DNA of 64,000 bases from G965195345 sp965277775 (lineage in GTDB: Bacteria > Pseudomonadota > Gammaproteobacteria > CAKMZV01), in the NCBI GenBank assembly GCA_965277775.1, contig OZ255843.1, positions 1,302,001 through 1,366,000 of the forward strand, in the 5' to 3' direction. Made by a program: the position numbers and the translations under genes. A model generated the notes under the pieces. The model did not search any database, was not told where the DNA came from, and saw only the letters and a program-made list of their open reading frames with translations. Shown here piece after piece: positions 48,826 to 59,397 of this stretch; positions within the stretch are counted from its first letter, which is position 1, and every line of letters starts with the position of its first letter.

Positions 48826-51800
48826 ATGTATAAATTATTCTCAATATTTTCTATCAGTTCATTGCTTCAAGGGCATGCGTTCAGCCAATCTATTCTCGCT
48901 TTTATGAGTGGAATCCCTCGCACATTCAAGGCAGTGAATCGACGCGCGTTGAGCACCATAGGCACAACCTTGATGCTATCTGCATTATTGTCTGCTTGTA
49001 GCGGCGGCGGTGGTGGCGGTAGCGACGCACCTGCGCCAGCAGCGCCAACAACCCCCACTTTTTCAGTATCGAGCAGTAACTTTAGTATTGATGAAGATTT
49101 TGCGACCCCTCAGTTAGTCGCCTCTGTATCCAATGCAACAGCAATTACGGTTAGTCAATCCAATACTGGGGTGGTCACTGTAACGACCTCAAACGCACAA
49201 GTTAATGTATTGAGTATGCCTAATGCCAATGGGCGCACCATCCTAACCATTAGGGCGACCAATGGCACGCTCATTGCCACAACTCAAGTGACTGTGACCG
49301 TGAACGCTGTCAATGATCCACCAACCTTAGCCGTCTCAAGCAACAACATTTCAACTGTGGGTGGTTTTTCGCCGATTACCATTAACACCACAGCAAGCGA
49401 TATTGAAGATGGCGCTTTAGCCTTCACCGTGTCTGAGTCCACCCCAGGGGTGGTCAGAGTGGGCACACCTGGGGATGCCATTATTCTGAGTAACATTCCT
49501 AATGCTTCAGGTCAAACCACTTTAACCGTCACAGCGGTTGACAGTTCTGGTAGCACAGTGACTCAAACAATCGCTGTTAATGTCACCATAACGACCAGTA
49601 CATCTATTCCAGCCTTGTTTGTTTCATCTACGCTTGTCAACGAACAAGAAGACTTTGGGGCTGCGGTAGTCATTAGAACCACTGCCACAGATGCTGACGG
49701 CGATGCCATAACGTTTTCAGTGAGCCCATTAAGGGGTATTGTGAATGCGGATATATCCACATCAGTCATCAGCACTAATACCATCGTCAACACCATTACC
49801 TTGTCAGCGGTTGCCAATACCAATGGCACAGCGACCTTAACCGTCCGTGCAACCGATGCTGGTGGGCAATCGACTGAAGTGAATATTGTGGTTGTGGTCG
49901 TGTCCGTCAATGATACGCCAACCTTAACGATCCCCAATGCCAATCTGGTCGTAGCCGAGGATTTTTCAGGGGATAGTACGATTGCCACAGCCATTGACAT
50001 CGATGGCGACACGCTGACATTTAGCGTGGTTGAATCGACTACAGGGGTGGTCACAGTGAGCACTTCAGCCTCAGGTGTGTCTATCTCTAATCGTCCCCAT
50101 GCCAATGGTGTTACAACGCTCACAATTACGGTTCGTGATGGCTCATTGAGCTCAACCGCCCAAGTGATGGTGACCGTGACAGAAGTTAATGACCCACCAA
50201 TCCTAAACATTCCAAGTGCAACATTAACAAGAGTAGAAGATTTTGTGGGTGGTATAACGGTAGCCACAGCAAGCGATGTGGATGGCAACCCGCTGACATT
50301 TAGTGTGGATCAATCGACCACAGGGGTTATCAGAGTGACCACCTTAACCTCAGATGTTCGTATATCAAGCCGCGGGGATGCGAATGGTATCACAACGCTT
50401 TCTATCAGCGTCAATGATGGTACAGTGAGTTCAACCGCCCAAGTGGTGGTGACCGTGACAGAAGTTAATGACCCACCAGTCTTAACCGTTTCAACCGCTG
50501 CCTTGACCTTGCTTGAAGATTTTGCAACGCCTATTTTGATTGGAACAACCAGAACGGATATTGATAGCACTACCCTGACTTTAGCCGTGGCCCAATCAAA
50601 TGCAGGGATGGTCATAGTGACAACCACAGACGCAGGTGTCCGAGTTGCAAACATTGCCAATGCCAATGGGCGAACGACCTTAACCATCACCCTTAGTGAT
50701 GGCAGACTAAGTTCAACCGCTCAAGTGGTGGTCGACGTCACACCCGTTAATGACACACCCACCTTAACGGTGAGTTCAAGTGGTGCCACTGTCGGTTCAG
50801 ACCCTGTTGTCCTGAATGTATCCGCTTTTGATGTTGAGGATAGCACCTTATCCTTCAGCGTTTCAGAATCCACTGTTGTTAATACAGTCATTACCACCAC
50901 GAGTTTGACCATAACGCGGTTAGATTTCAGCGTAAATGCGCCGCAACTTATGCTGACACTCAGAACAACCGATACAAGTGGGTTATCAACTTTTACCATA
51001 GTTACCGTCCGTCCATCACCCAGATTTATTGTAACGACTGGCATTAAGACCTTAGATTTTGCTTGGAGTGCGATTTCTACTGCGACGCATTATCAATTGC
51101 AGAGCGAGCCTACGAATGGTTCTGGTTTTACGGACTTGAGTACCACGGGCGTTGTTGTCAGTCCCAATAGCACCAATATCAGACAGACCACAGCGCAAGC
51201 TTCGGTTGCCTTACATCGATACATCCCAAATGTTACCAATCCACAATATGGCGTAAATACTTGCGATGCAACATCTTGTGGTGTTTCGTTCGTTCATAAC
51301 ACGGTCTCCTTGACCAATGCGCAACTAAACAGCATGATTGGTCGTTTGCAAGCGAATAACGCTGGAGCAGCTGATGAATTTGGCTTTTCTGTGAGTTTAA
51401 GCGGTGATGGCAATACATTAGCTGTAGGTGCAACTAATGAAGATAGCTCATCGACTGGCGTTAATGGGACGCAGGATGATAATACTGCTTCTGATTCAGG
51501 TGCGGTGTATGTATTCCGTCGCATTGGTGGTGCGTGGTCACAACAAGCATATATTAAAGCCTCAAATACAGGGGCGGGTGATTCCTTTGGCTTTCGTGTG
51601 AGTCTAAGCTCGGATGGCAACACTCTTGCAGTAAGGGCGGCTAGTGAGGATGGCTCATCGGCTGGCGTTAATGGAGCGCAGGATAATACTGCTTCTGATT
51701 CAGGTGCGGTGTATGTATTCCGCTTCAGCACTAGCACCTGGTCTCAACAAGCCTATATCAAAGCCTCAAATACAGGGGCGGGTGATTCCTTTGGCAATTC

Positions 51801-52707
51801 TGTGAGTTTAAGTGCAGATGGCAATACCCTTGCGGTAGGTGCGACTGGTGAGGATGGCTCATCGAGTGGCGTTAATGGAGCGCAGGATGATAATACGGCT
51901 TCTAATTCAGGTGCGGTGTATGTATTCCACTTCAGCACTAGCACCTGGTCTCAACAAGCCTATATCAAAGCCTCAAATACAGGGGCGGGTGATTCCTTTG
52001 GCAATTCTGTGAGTTTAAGTGCAGATGGCAATACCCTTGCGGTAGGTGCTTTGTTAGAGTCTGGTTCAGCCACAGGCGTTGGAGGCGTAGATGATGATGG
52101 CACATCTGGTTCGGGCGCAACTTATGTTTTTGAATTTGCTAATGGTGCGTGGTCTCAACAAGCCTATATCAAAGCATCAAATGCAGATGTGTCAGATAGA
52201 TTTGGTCAATCTGTGAGCTTAAGTGCTAATGGCAATACCCTTGCAGTGGGGGCAATTCTTGAAGCTAGCTCAATTACTGGTGTTAATGGGGCGCAGGATG
52301 ATAATACTGCTTCTTTTGCAGGTGCGGTGTATCTATTCCGCTTCAGCACTAGCACCTGGTCTCAACAAGCCTATATCAAAGCATCAAATACAGGGTCGGG
52401 GGATTTCTTTGGCAATTTTGTGAGTTTAAGTGCAGATGGCAATACCCTTGCGGTAGGTGCTTTGTTTGAGTCTGGTCCAGCCACAGGCGTTGGAGGCGTA
52501 GAGGCTAATGGCACACCTGGTGCGGGCGCAACCTATGTTTTTGAATTTGCTAATGGTGCGTGGTCTCAACAAGCCTATATCAAAGGCACTGACGCTTCTA
52601 TTGGTGCTAATTTTGGAATTTCCGTGAGCTTAAGCAGCAATGGGGATACCCTTGCTGTAGGGGCAAGAAGTGTAAGCAATTCTGCAGGCGTAGTTTACCT
52701 GTACTAA
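48826..52707 (+). CDS. Divergent surface lipoprotein, seven-domain stalk, seven-bladed head
   Basis: 1293 residues. N-terminus GHAFSQSIL; lipobox LSAC; linker Ser-Gly6-Ser. Seven stalk domains ending in a VGSDP type. Fn3-like domain from about 733 is the most divergent of the set (QSEPTNGSGF, NTCDATSCGVSF). Seven blades from about 838; blades 2, 3 and 4 share the loop TGAGDSFG. The penultimate-type blade (ATGVGGVDD, GATYVFEF) occurs twice, at blades 4-5 and 6-7, giving a mixed ring. FSTSTWSQQ replaces the longer FNTTSSIW. It follows one of the two long HsdS-like remnants, so this unit may be an older or less homogenised copy. Confidence 0.92.
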   Translation: MYKLFSIFSISSLLQGHAFSQSILAFMSGIPRTFKAVNRRALSTIGTTLMLSALLSACSGGGGGGSDAPAPAAPTTPTFSVSSSNFSIDEDFATPQLVASVSNATAITVSQSNTGVVTVTTSNAQVNVLSMPNANGRTILTIRATNGTLIATTQVTVTVNAVNDPPTLAVSSNNISTVGGFSPITINTTASDIEDGALAFTVSESTPGVVRVGTPGDAIILSNIPNASGQTTLTVTAVDSSGSTVTQTIAVNVTITTSTSIPALFVSSTLVNEQEDFGAAVVIRTTATDADGDAITFSVSPLRGIVNADISTSVISTNTIVNTITLSAVANTNGTATLTVRATDAGGQSTEVNIVVVVVSVNDTPTLTIPNANLVVAEDFSGDSTIATAIDIDGDTLTFSVVESTTGVVTVSTSASGVSISNRPHANGVTTLTITVRDGSLSSTAQVMVTVTEVNDPPILNIPSATLTRVEDFVGGITVATASDVDGNPLTFSVDQSTTGVIRVTTLTSDVRISSRGDANGITTLSISVNDGTVSSTAQVVVTVTEVNDPPVLTVSTAALTLLEDFATPILIGTTRTDIDSTTLTLAVAQSNAGMVIVTTTDAGVRVANIANANGRTTLTITLSDGRLSSTAQVVVDVTPVNDTPTLTVSSSGATVGSDPVVLNVSAFDVEDSTLSFSVSESTVVNTVITTTSLTITRLDFSVNAPQLMLTLRTTDTSGLSTFTIVTVRPSPRFIVTTGIKTLDFAWSAISTATHYQLQSEPTNGSGFTDLSTTGVVVSPNSTNIRQTTAQASVALHRYIPNVTNPQYGVNTCDATSCGVSFVHNTVSLTNAQLNSMIGRLQANNAGAADEFGFSVSLSGDGNTLAVGATNEDSSSTGVNGTQDDNTASDSGAVYVFRRIGGAWSQQAYIKASNTGAGDSFGFRVSLSSDGNTLAVRAASEDGSSAGVNGAQDNTASDSGAVYVFRFSTSTWSQQAYIKASNTGAGDSFGNSVSLSADGNTLAVGATGEDGSSSGVNGAQDDNTASNSGAVYVFHFSTSTWSQQAYIKASNTGAGDSFGNSVSLSADGNTLAVGALLESGSATGVGGVDDDGTSGSGATYVFEFANGAWSQQAYIKASNADVSDRFGQSVSLSANGNTLAVGAILEASSITGVNGAQDDNTASFAGAVYLFRFSTSTWSQQAYIKASNTGSGDFFGNFVSLSADGNTLAVGALFESGPATGVGGVEANGTPGAGATYVFEFANGAWSQQAYIKGTDASIGANFGISVSLSSNGDTLAVGARSVSNSAGVVYLY

Positions 52708-52744
52708 ATATTCAGCACAATGCCCTTCGTCATAAATTATTCGT

Positions 52745-52777
52745 CTTAGCACCGTCATTACACAAGGCGGTGCTGAG
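52745..52777. terminator. Hairpin after lipoprotein 9
   Basis: CTTAGCACCG and CGGTGCTGAG arms pair (one G-T); the inner stem is mismatched (TCATTACACAAGG). Same location as in the others. Confidence 0.45.
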
Positions 52778-52947
52778 CCAAGTAGAGAGCATCTTGCTAA
52801 ACCCTTATTCAGTATCAATCTAAACGAACTTGGATGACTTCCAAGTTGAATAGCTATTGAACATTAAAGCATTGACTATTTTATCTAATCGTGCCTCATT
52901 TTCTATATGCTTGACACCTCAGTTGAGCGTTATTAGAAGCAGCTGTT

Positions 52948-53170
52948 CTGATGTTGCTGTCAAAACTAAGGCTTGGTTGAGTGCCGATATGATTGAACGG
53001 TGCATTGTATCCCCCGTACCAACTTGTTAATCAGCGCCAGTATTCACAATCGAACAATTAGAGTCATTAGTGGATGAAGTGCTTAACCTCCCCCAAACAG
53101 GCCTGCAATAAAGCCGCCATCAAAGCAAAATATCTTTTGCTTTGATAAAGCGTATTAAGATTGAATCCAT
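52948..53170 (-). pseudogene. Decayed 5' end of S8 protease gene
   Basis: ATG at 53170, with a small deletion in the signal region relative to other copies, then the PKD-like scrap. No catalytic domain. The stretch 53171-53360 is conserved spacer without visible gene. Confidence 0.55.
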
Positions 53171-53360
53171 AAAACATCAGCTTATAGCAGTGTGTCGTAT
53201 TTGATAGAACTTCCATAGGATACGATTAGATTGATGTCAAATTCAACAAGTCTATGTATAAAACTATCTAAGTATGGCGGCTTATTTACATTTTGTGCTT
53301 TGGGTAATTGCTTTCACACTGTGCAGCGAATTTAAATGATGATGAGCTATGTGGTGACAC

Positions 53361-53917
53361 TCATTGAGTGGTAACAGCTTGCCACAAGGTGGCAGAAATA
53401 ACTTCTTGGCTTTCATGAATTCTGTTTGCCGTATGCAAGGCTTCTGCAGGTGTCGCAATCATCCACATATTTAAACTTTCTATCAAAACCTTTGGGGTGG
53501 CTAATGCGTTAGATTGTGCCCAAAGATAGATGCGATTGGCGTCCCATTGTGGTTTGAAAATAACAATGACCCCGCTTAGAAATGCTTGGAAGACGGGACT
53601 TGTCACATTTTTTGTAAAGCCAAAGGTTTTTGACGCGTTCAAATTTAGGAATTGTTGACGCAGTGAATCAACCGATGTTTGTTCAGGTATGCTATGCGCT
53701 GTAAAGCCATGGCTTGAGAGAATAAATCGATTGTCGAGGTATGTTTTGTCAGAGGCTGTTGATCGTAATCAAAATTGATGATCTGAGTTGCACTAATGTA
53801 AATATTGATCTTGGTTTGTCCATCGTAATAATACTGTTGAGCGATTGCGGGCTTGATCAAAAAGGCAAGCCCAAACAGGCAAATCCTAAGAATGAAATAA
53901 AGCGTTTGTATGTTCAT
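53361..53917 (-). pseudogene. Protease propeptide gene, single frameshift
   Basis: Signal peptide, QQYYYDGQTKINIYIS and DYDQQPL are intact. The same small insertion as at 42246-42805 shifts the frame after ALQRI, and the C-terminal 93 codons are open. It starts just upstream of the P-domain stop, as in the intact locus. Confidence 0.8.
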
Positions 53918-53922
53918 GTCAG

Positions 53923-54427
53923 TTATCGTCCATAAAGGTTAAGCGTCCATCCGCGGATAGTCCCTACGTCTAATCTTGCCCTGTCAGAGATATTCAGCGT
54001 CCAAGTGCCACTGGCAGGTTCCATAAAAAATGCGTTAGAGATCAGTTTTTTACGAGGTAGGTTTGTACCAATCCTTGGCAAGGTTATTTGCAAAGTAGAA
54101 TGGTTGGTTTGAGTACCAGAAGTGTGTGTAAGCACAATGGTCAATTCGCCAGGATGGGTGTGTACGGTATCCGCAATGACTTCAAGTTGTTCAATGCGTG
54201 TCATGGTTGAGTTTTGTATGACGATTTGACTGGTGATGCCTGCTGAACTCCTATCTGGGATACCAAGGTTGATGGTTTGAGTAGAAACCAGCGTTTGCAT
54301 GGGCGTTGTGACATAAGGATAGTCTCCTAATATCGTAATCGCTTATGTTTCCATCTGTTATGCTTTTTGCGCCAGTTATGTTAAAGAGTTTGGCTAAATT
54401 AAACAACTTCCACTAATTTTTAAACAT
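53923..54427 (-). pseudogene. P-domain tail (undamaged) joined to HsdS-like start
   Basis: The P-domain is open for 125 codons with Trp retained (GTWTLNISDRA) and ends LNLYGR. The HsdS-like start region runs to 54427, out of frame at DYDI. No catalytic domain and no signal peptide. Confidence 0.75.
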
Positions 54428-54447
54428 AATCTATTTTAAAAGTGTTC

Positions 54448-54478
54448 TCGTACAATTTTATAAAATTTCTCATATAAT
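54448..54478 (+). promoter_or_regulatory. Putative promoter of lipoprotein 10
   Basis: TATAAT at 54473-54478, 86 bases before the ATG, in the conserved leader. Confidence 0.5.
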
Positions 54479-54563
54479 TTACCGTGATTTTTCTAAATTC
54501 AGATTTTATAAGCTCAATTAACCATTTCTATCTAATTAACCCATTTTAATAAGTTCAAACGTC

Positions 54564-57500
54564 ATGTATAAATTATTCTCAATATTTTCTATCAGTTCAT
54601 TGCTTCAAGGGCATGCGGTCAGCCGATCTATTCTCGTTTTTATGAGTGAAATTGCTCGCACATTCAAGGCAGTGCATCGACGCGCGTTGAGTACCATAGG
54701 TACAACCTTGATGCTATCTGCATTATTGTCTGCTTGCGGTGGTGGTGGTGGGGGTAGCGGTAGCGACGCACCTGCGCCAACACCAACGGCGCCCATTTTT
54801 TCAGTATTAAGCAGTAACTTTAGTGTTGATGAAGATTTTGCGGCACCTCAGATAGTCGCCCTTGTAGCCAATGCAACAGCAATTACGGTTAGTCAATCCA
54901 ATACTGGGGTGGTCACTGTAACGATCTCAAACTCACGATTTATTGTATCGAGTATCCCTAATGCCAATGGGCGCACCATCCTAACCATTAGGGCGACCAA
55001 TGGCACGCTCATTGCCACAACTCAAGTGACTGTGACCGTGAAAGCTGTCAATGATCCACCAACCTTAGTCGTCTCAAGCAACAACATTTCAACTGTGGGT
55101 GGTTTTTCGCCGATTGCCATTAACACCACAGCAAGCGATATTGAAGATGGCGCTTTAGCTTTCACCGTGTCTGAGTCCACCACAGGGGTGGTCGGAGTGA
55201 CCACTTCAGCTAACGCCATAACCTTGAATGCGCTTTCTAATGCTTCAGGTCAAACCACTTTAACCATCACAGCGGTTGACAGTTCTGGTAGCACAGTGAC
55301 TCAAACAATCGCTGTTGATGTCACCATAACGACCAGTACATCTATCCCAGCCTTGTCTGTTTCATCTAACATTATTAATGTACAAGAAGATTTTACGACT
55401 TCGGTGATCATCAGAACCACTGCCACAGATGCTGACGGTGATACCATAACGCTTTCAGTGAGTCCATTAAGGGGTATTGTGAATGTGGATATATCCACAT
55501 CAATCATCAGCACCAATACCATCGTCAACACCATTACCTTGTCAGCGGTTGCCAATGCCCATGGCACAACGACCTTAACTGTGTTAGCAACCGATTCGGG
55601 TGGACAATCTCATTCTACTGAGACCGTTGTCGTGGTAACGTCTGCTGAAGATACACCGACCTTAACGGTAACTTCAAACGCTGTCACTGTCGGTTTAGAT
55701 CCTGTTGTTCTGACTGTTTCCGCTTTCGATTTGGAGGATAGCACCTTATCCTTCAGCGTTTCAACGGGTCAGGGTGTTGTTAACACAGCCATTACCACCA
55801 CGAGTTTGACCCTAACTCGATTAGGCTTGAACGTATCTCAAATAATGTTGACTCTGAGAACAACCGATACAGCTAACGTATCGGTTTCAACCGTAGTGAC
55901 CGTCGCGTTATCACCTGCGTTACTTGTTACGACCAGCATCAAAACCCTTAATTTTGCTTGGAGTGCGATCACTTCTTCGACGCATTATCAATTGCAAAGC
56001 AATCCCGATGGCCATTCAGGTTTTACGGACTTAAGTACCACGGGCATTGTTGTCAGTCCCAATAGCACCAATATCAGACAGACTACAGCGCAAGCTTTGG
56101 TTGCCTTACACCGGTACATTCCAAATGTGCGTAATCCACAATATTCGGTGGGAACTTGTAATACAGCATCATCTTGTGGTCCTTCATTCCGTCATAATAC
56201 GGTCTCCTTGACCAATGCGCAGCTAAACAGCCTGATTGGTCGTTTGCAAGCGAGTAACGCTGAAGGAGATGATTTCTTTGGCGAATCAGTGAGTTTAAGC
56301 GGTGATGGCAATACCCTTGCGGTCGGAGCAAGATACGAGGCTGGCTCATCGACGGGTGTTAATGGGGCGCAGGATGATAATGCTGCTTCTCGTTCAGGGG
56401 CGGTGTATGTATTCCGTCGCATTGGAGGTGCGTGGTCCCAACAAGCCTATATCAAAGCCTCAAATACGGAGAGGCTCGATGAATTTGGCTTTTCTGTGAG
56501 CCTAAGCTCGGATGGCAATACCCTTGCGGTCGGGGCAAGATTCGAGAATAGCTCATCGACTGGTGTTAATGGGGCGCAGGATGATAATACTGCTTCTCTT
56601 TCAGGGGCGGTGTATGTATTCCGTCGCATTGGTGGTGCGTGGTCTCAACAAGCCTATATCAAAGCCTTAAATACGCGGGCGTTCGGTAGCTTTGGCCGGT
56701 CTGTGAGTTTAAGTGCTAATGGCAATACCCTTGCGGTCGGAGCTACTGGTGATGCTGGCTCATCGACTGGCGTTAATGGGGCGCAGGATGATAATACTGT
56801 TTTTAATTCAGGGGCGGTGTATCTATTCCGTTTCAATACGACTTCCAGCATCTGGTCTCAACAAGCATATATCAAAGCTTCAAATACAGGGGTGTTTGAT
56901 CAATTTGGCTTTTCTGTGAGCCTAAGCTCGGATGGCAATGCCCTTGCGGTCGGGGCAAGAAGCGAGGATAGCTCATTGACTGGCGTTAATGGGGCGCAGA
57001 ATAATAATTCTACTGATACAGGCGCGGTGTATGTATTCCGCTTCAGCACTGGATCCAGCACCTGGGCTCAACAAGCCTATATCAAAGCCTCAAATACGGG
57101 GCTGGGCGATGAATTTGGCGGGTCTGTGAGTTTAAGTGCAGATGGCAATACCCTTGCGGTCGGGGTAAGATACGAGGATAGCTCATCGATTGGCGTTAAT
57201 GGGGCGCAGAATAATAATACTGCTTCTGCTTCAGGGGCGGTGTATGTATTCCGCTTCAGCACTGGATCCAGCACCTGGGCTCAACAAGCCTATATCAAAG
57301 CATCAAATACAGAGTCGGGTGATAGCTTTGGCAAGTCTGTGAGTTTAAGTGCAGATGGCAATACTCTTGCGGTCGGAGTTCTTTATGAAAATGGTTCAGC
57401 CACAGGCGTTGGAGGCGTAGATGATAATGGCACAGATGGTGCGGGCGCAACCTATGTGTTTGAATTTGCTAATGGTGCTTGGGCTCAACAAGCCTATATC

Positions 57501-57626
57501 AAAGCCACTGACCCTTCTGTCGATGCTTTTTTTGGATTTTCAGTGAGCTTAAGCATTAGTGGGGATACTCTTGCTGTAGGTGCAAATGGTGTTAACAACC
57601 GTGCAGGCGCAGTTTACCTGTACTAA
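54564..57626 (+). CDS. Surface lipoprotein, four-domain stalk, seven-bladed head
   Basis: 1020 residues. N-terminus GHAVSRSILVF, lipobox LSAC, linker Gly6-Ser-Gly-Ser. Four stalk domains: EDFAAPQ, TVGGF, QEDFTTS and VGLDP types. The Fn3-like domain (from about 452) and last stalk domain match the gene at 1-5045 almost word for word (SSTHYQLQ), indicating recent conversion. Seven blades from about 556. Loop residues depart from the usual pattern: blade 2 TERLDEFG, blade 3 TRAFGSFG (Asp replaced by Gly), blade 6 TESGDSFG. Same expected role as paralogues. Confidence 0.92.
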   Translation: MYKLFSIFSISSLLQGHAVSRSILVFMSEIARTFKAVHRRALSTIGTTLMLSALLSACGGGGGGSGSDAPAPTPTAPIFSVLSSNFSVDEDFAAPQIVALVANATAITVSQSNTGVVTVTISNSRFIVSSIPNANGRTILTIRATNGTLIATTQVTVTVKAVNDPPTLVVSSNNISTVGGFSPIAINTTASDIEDGALAFTVSESTTGVVGVTTSANAITLNALSNASGQTTLTITAVDSSGSTVTQTIAVDVTITTSTSIPALSVSSNIINVQEDFTTSVIIRTTATDADGDTITLSVSPLRGIVNVDISTSIISTNTIVNTITLSAVANAHGTTTLTVLATDSGGQSHSTETVVVVTSAEDTPTLTVTSNAVTVGLDPVVLTVSAFDLEDSTLSFSVSTGQGVVNTAITTTSLTLTRLGLNVSQIMLTLRTTDTANVSVSTVVTVALSPALLVTTSIKTLNFAWSAITSSTHYQLQSNPDGHSGFTDLSTTGIVVSPNSTNIRQTTAQALVALHRYIPNVRNPQYSVGTCNTASSCGPSFRHNTVSLTNAQLNSLIGRLQASNAEGDDFFGESVSLSGDGNTLAVGARYEAGSSTGVNGAQDDNAASRSGAVYVFRRIGGAWSQQAYIKASNTERLDEFGFSVSLSSDGNTLAVGARFENSSSTGVNGAQDDNTASLSGAVYVFRRIGGAWSQQAYIKALNTRAFGSFGRSVSLSANGNTLAVGATGDAGSSTGVNGAQDDNTVFNSGAVYLFRFNTTSSIWSQQAYIKASNTGVFDQFGFSVSLSSDGNALAVGARSEDSSLTGVNGAQNNNSTDTGAVYVFRFSTGSSTWAQQAYIKASNTGLGDEFGGSVSLSADGNTLAVGVRYEDSSSIGVNGAQNNNTASASGAVYVFRFSTGSSTWAQQAYIKASNTESGDSFGKSVSLSADGNTLAVGVLYENGSATGVGGVDDNGTDGAGATYVFEFANGAWAQQAYIKATDPSVDAFFGFSVSLSISGDTLAVGANGVNNRAGAVYLY

Positions 57627-57663
57627 ATATTCAACACAACGGCCCTCGTCTTAAATTATTCGT

Positions 57664-57696
57664 CTCAGCACCGTCCTTGCACAAGGCGGTGCTGAG
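57664..57696. terminator. Hairpin after lipoprotein 10
   Basis: Same sequence as at 5083-5115. Confidence 0.5.
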
Positions 57697-57863
57697 CCAA
57701 GTAATTAGTGTCTTGTTAAACACTTGCTCAGTATCAATTTGAATGGACTTGGATGACTTTCAAGTTGAATGTCTATTGAATATTAGAGCATTGACTATTT
57801 GATGTGATCGTTCCTCATTTTCTGTATGCTTGACACGTCAGTTGAGCGTTATTAGAAGCAGTG

Positions 57864-58017
57864 GTTCTGATGTTGCTGTCAAGACTAAGGCTTGGATGAG
57901 TGCCGAAGTGATTGAACGGTGCATTGTATCCCCCCAAACAGGCCTGCAATAAAGCCGCCATCAAAGCAAAATATCTTTTGCAGTGATAAAGCGTTGTTTC
58001 GTTAAGATTGAATCCAT
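57864..58017 (-). pseudogene. Decayed 5' end of S8 protease gene, deleted
   Basis: ATG at 58017; a deletion of roughly 80-90 bases after the lipoprotein-signal-like stretch (QACLGG) removes part of the scrap kept elsewhere. The stretch 58018-58206 is conserved spacer with no visible gene. Confidence 0.55.
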
Positions 58018-58206
58018 AGAACATCAACCTATAGCTTTTAACAGTGTGTCGTATTTGATAGAACTTCCATAGAATGCTATTAGATTGATGTCAAATTCAA
58101 CAAGTCTATGTACAAAACCACCTAAGTATTTATTCAAATTCGGTGCTTTAGGCAATTGCTTTCACACTGTGCAGCGAATTTAAATGATGATGACCTATGT
58201 GGTATC

Positions 58207-58758
58207 TCATTGAGTGGTAACAGCTTGCCACAAGGTGTCCGAAACAACGGCTTGGCTTTCATGAATTCTGTTTGCCGTATGCAAGGCTTCTGCAGGTGCA
58301 GCAATCATCCACATATTTAAACTTTCTGTTAAAACCTTAGGGGTGGCTAATGCGTTAGATTGTGTCCAAAAATAGATGCGATTGGTGTCCCATTGTGGTT
58401 TGAAAATAACAATGACTCCGCTTGGAAATGCTTGATAAGCGGGGCTCGTCACATTTTTTGTAAAGCCAAAGGTTTTTGACGCGTTCAAATTTGGGCATTG
58501 TTGACGCAGTGAATCAACCGATGTTTATTCAGGCATGCGCTGTAAAGCCATGGCTTGAGAGAATAAATCGATTGTCGAGGTATGTTTTGTCAGAGGCTGT
58601 TGATCGTAATCAAAATTGATGATCTGAGTTGCACTAATGTAAATATTGATCTTGGTTTGTCCATCGTAATAATATTGTTGAGCGATTGCAGGTGTGATCA
58701 AAAAGGCAAGCCCAAACAGGCAAATCCTAAGAATGGGATAAAGCGTTTGTATGTTCAT
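58207..58758 (-). pseudogene. Protease propeptide gene, one nonsense codon
   Basis: Nearly full length. A single TAA replaces Gln after RMPE; the frame then continues through TSVDSLRQQ, NASKTFGF and VIVIFKPQWDTNRIYFW to WQAVTTQ. The signal peptide ends AIA-QQ. It is the least damaged copy after the intact one. Confidence 0.8.
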
Positions 58759-58785
58759 GTCAGTTTTATGTAATGTTATCGTCCA

Positions 58786-59279
58786 TAAAGTTTAAGCGTC
58801 CATCCGCGGATAGTCCCTACGTCTAATCTTGCCCTGTCAGAGATATTCAGCGTTCAAGTGCCACTGGCAGGTTCCATAAAAAATGCGTTAGAGATCAGCT
58901 TCTTACGAGGAAGATTTGTGCCGCGCCTTGGCAAAGTTATTTGCAAAGTAGAATGGTTGGTTTGAGTACCAGAAGTGTGTGTAAGCACAATGGTTAAATC
59001 GCCAGGATGGGTGTGCATGACATTCACAATGACTTCAAGTTGTTCAATGTGTGTCATGGTTGAGTTTTGTATGACGGCTTGACTGGTGATGCCTGCTGAA
59101 CTCCTATCTGGGATACCAAGGTTGATGGTTTGAGTAGAAATCAGCGTTTACATCGGCGTTATGACAGAAGGATAGTCTACTATATCGTAATCGCTTATGT
59201 TTCCATCTGTTATGCTTTTTGAGCCAGTTATGTTAAAGCATTTCGCTAAATTAAACAACGTCCACTAATTTTTAAACAT
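58786..59279 (-). pseudogene. P-domain tail joined to HsdS-like start
   Basis: P-domain with Trp to TGA at 58854 and a stop at the start (PM-stop-TLIS). The HsdS-like start runs to 59279. The joint reads DIVDYPYVIT-type, in frame. Confidence 0.7.
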
Positions 59280-59298
59280 AATCTATTTTAAAAGTGTT

Positions 59299-59330
59299 CT
59301 CATACAATTTTATAAAATTTCTTATATAAT
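59299..59330 (+). promoter_or_regulatory. Putative promoter of lipoprotein 11
   Basis: TATAAT at 59325-59330, 67 bases before the ATG; nearly the same leader as for 6910. Confidence 0.5.
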
Positions 59331-59397
59331 TCACCGTGTATTTTTCTAAATTCAGATTTTATAAGCTTAGCTAACCATTTTAATAAGTTCAAGCGTC

